Both the position numbers and the translations under genes were made by a program. 47,500 bases of DNA from Theodoxus fluviatilis. Its lineage: Eukaryota; Mollusca; Gastropoda; Cycloneritida; Neritidae. This document shows, piece after piece, positions 47,458 through 47,500 of the stretch; positions within the stretch are counted from its first letter, which is position 1, and every line of letters begins with the position of its first letter. The notes under the pieces were generated by a model. The model had not been told where the DNA came from and ran no database searches. It saw only the letters and a program-made list of their open reading frames with translations. The stretch is taken from contig JAWQFJ010016545.1 of NCBI GenBank assembly GCA_034096865.1, positions 120,001 to 167,500 on the forward strand, given 5' to 3'.

Positions 47458-47500
47458 CCTGTGATTGCTCAGCGATCGGTAAAGAGCGTTTGCTTGGCAA
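47458..47500 (+). mobile_element. tRNA-like 5' half, probably the head of a SINE (cut by the window edge)
   Basis: TTGCTCAGCGATCGGTAAAG matches a tRNA D-arm with an A-box-like sequence. The stem GCTC (47467-47470) pairs with GAGC around a loop containing GG. It is followed by TTTGC and a seven-base loop TTGGCAA, which would be an anticodon arm. The rest lies outside the window, so a real tRNA gene cannot be told from a tRNA-derived SINE. The flanks favour a SINE. Confidence 0.4.

Overview
The window reads as nuclear DNA of a repeat-rich animal, most likely a marine mollusc (inferred, not proven). Three things point there: a multi-copy neuropeptide precursor exon of lophotrochozoan style, non-LTR and Penelope-like retroelement remnants, and very long TCTG, CTTT, CT and CA microsatellites. 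There is no bacterial-style gene packing. Almost every long open frame is low-complexity repeat or chance.

The one strongly supported host gene is at 12047-13085 (+). It is the last coding exon of a secreted peptide precursor with 16 copies of an (F/L)D-x-IAS-x-x-x motif, typically FDSIASDLF, separated by dibasic or tribasic cleavage sites. A good splice acceptor precedes it. The signal-peptide exon is not identified and may lie upstream of the window. A 3' UTR follows, with candidate polyadenylation signals at 13728 and 14025. At 15587-15892 (+) a second GC3-rich frame ends in an arrangement typical of an amidated peptide (RKR, 16 residues, GKR). It might be a separate small precursor or an alternative last exon of the same gene.

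Layout: 1-2750 is mostly unremarkable with a small CpG/CCAAT patch. 2749-3970 is a compound microsatellite. 4643-5345 is an ACCGGT-rich inverted-repeat element. 6748-8710 holds TG repeats flanking an A/C-skewed, internally repeated insert. 9156-11490 is a CTTT array split by a 953-bp solo-LTR-like insertion (9280-10232) with 5-bp flanking repeats. 12047-about 14050 is the peptide exon and 3' UTR. 14117-15412 is a 5'-truncated, frameshifted non-LTR retrotransposon on the minus strand. 20507-20817 is a foldback with a perfect 36-bp core. 23876-24492 is a decayed Penelope-like element carrying the GIY-YIG region. 26553-27444 is a 13-bp minisatellite of about 68 units. 28367-28989 is a DNA transposon remnant with CAGGGCCGGATC ends. 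30365-30783 and 34001-34355 are triplet-repeat tracts. 39391-39992 and 41434-41911 are microsatellites. 40595-40830 is a MITE with 27-bp terminal inverted repeats. 42960-43240 is a CpG-rich promoter-like block with a possible first exon. 44266-44368 is a 21-bp tandem repeat. A tRNA-like 5' half runs off the right edge.

The best candidate for a new biological system is the FDSIASDLF peptide family together with the amidated-peptide frame 2.7 kb downstream. Its biological role is unknown from sequence alone. All family assignments are from reading the sequence and were not tested by search.
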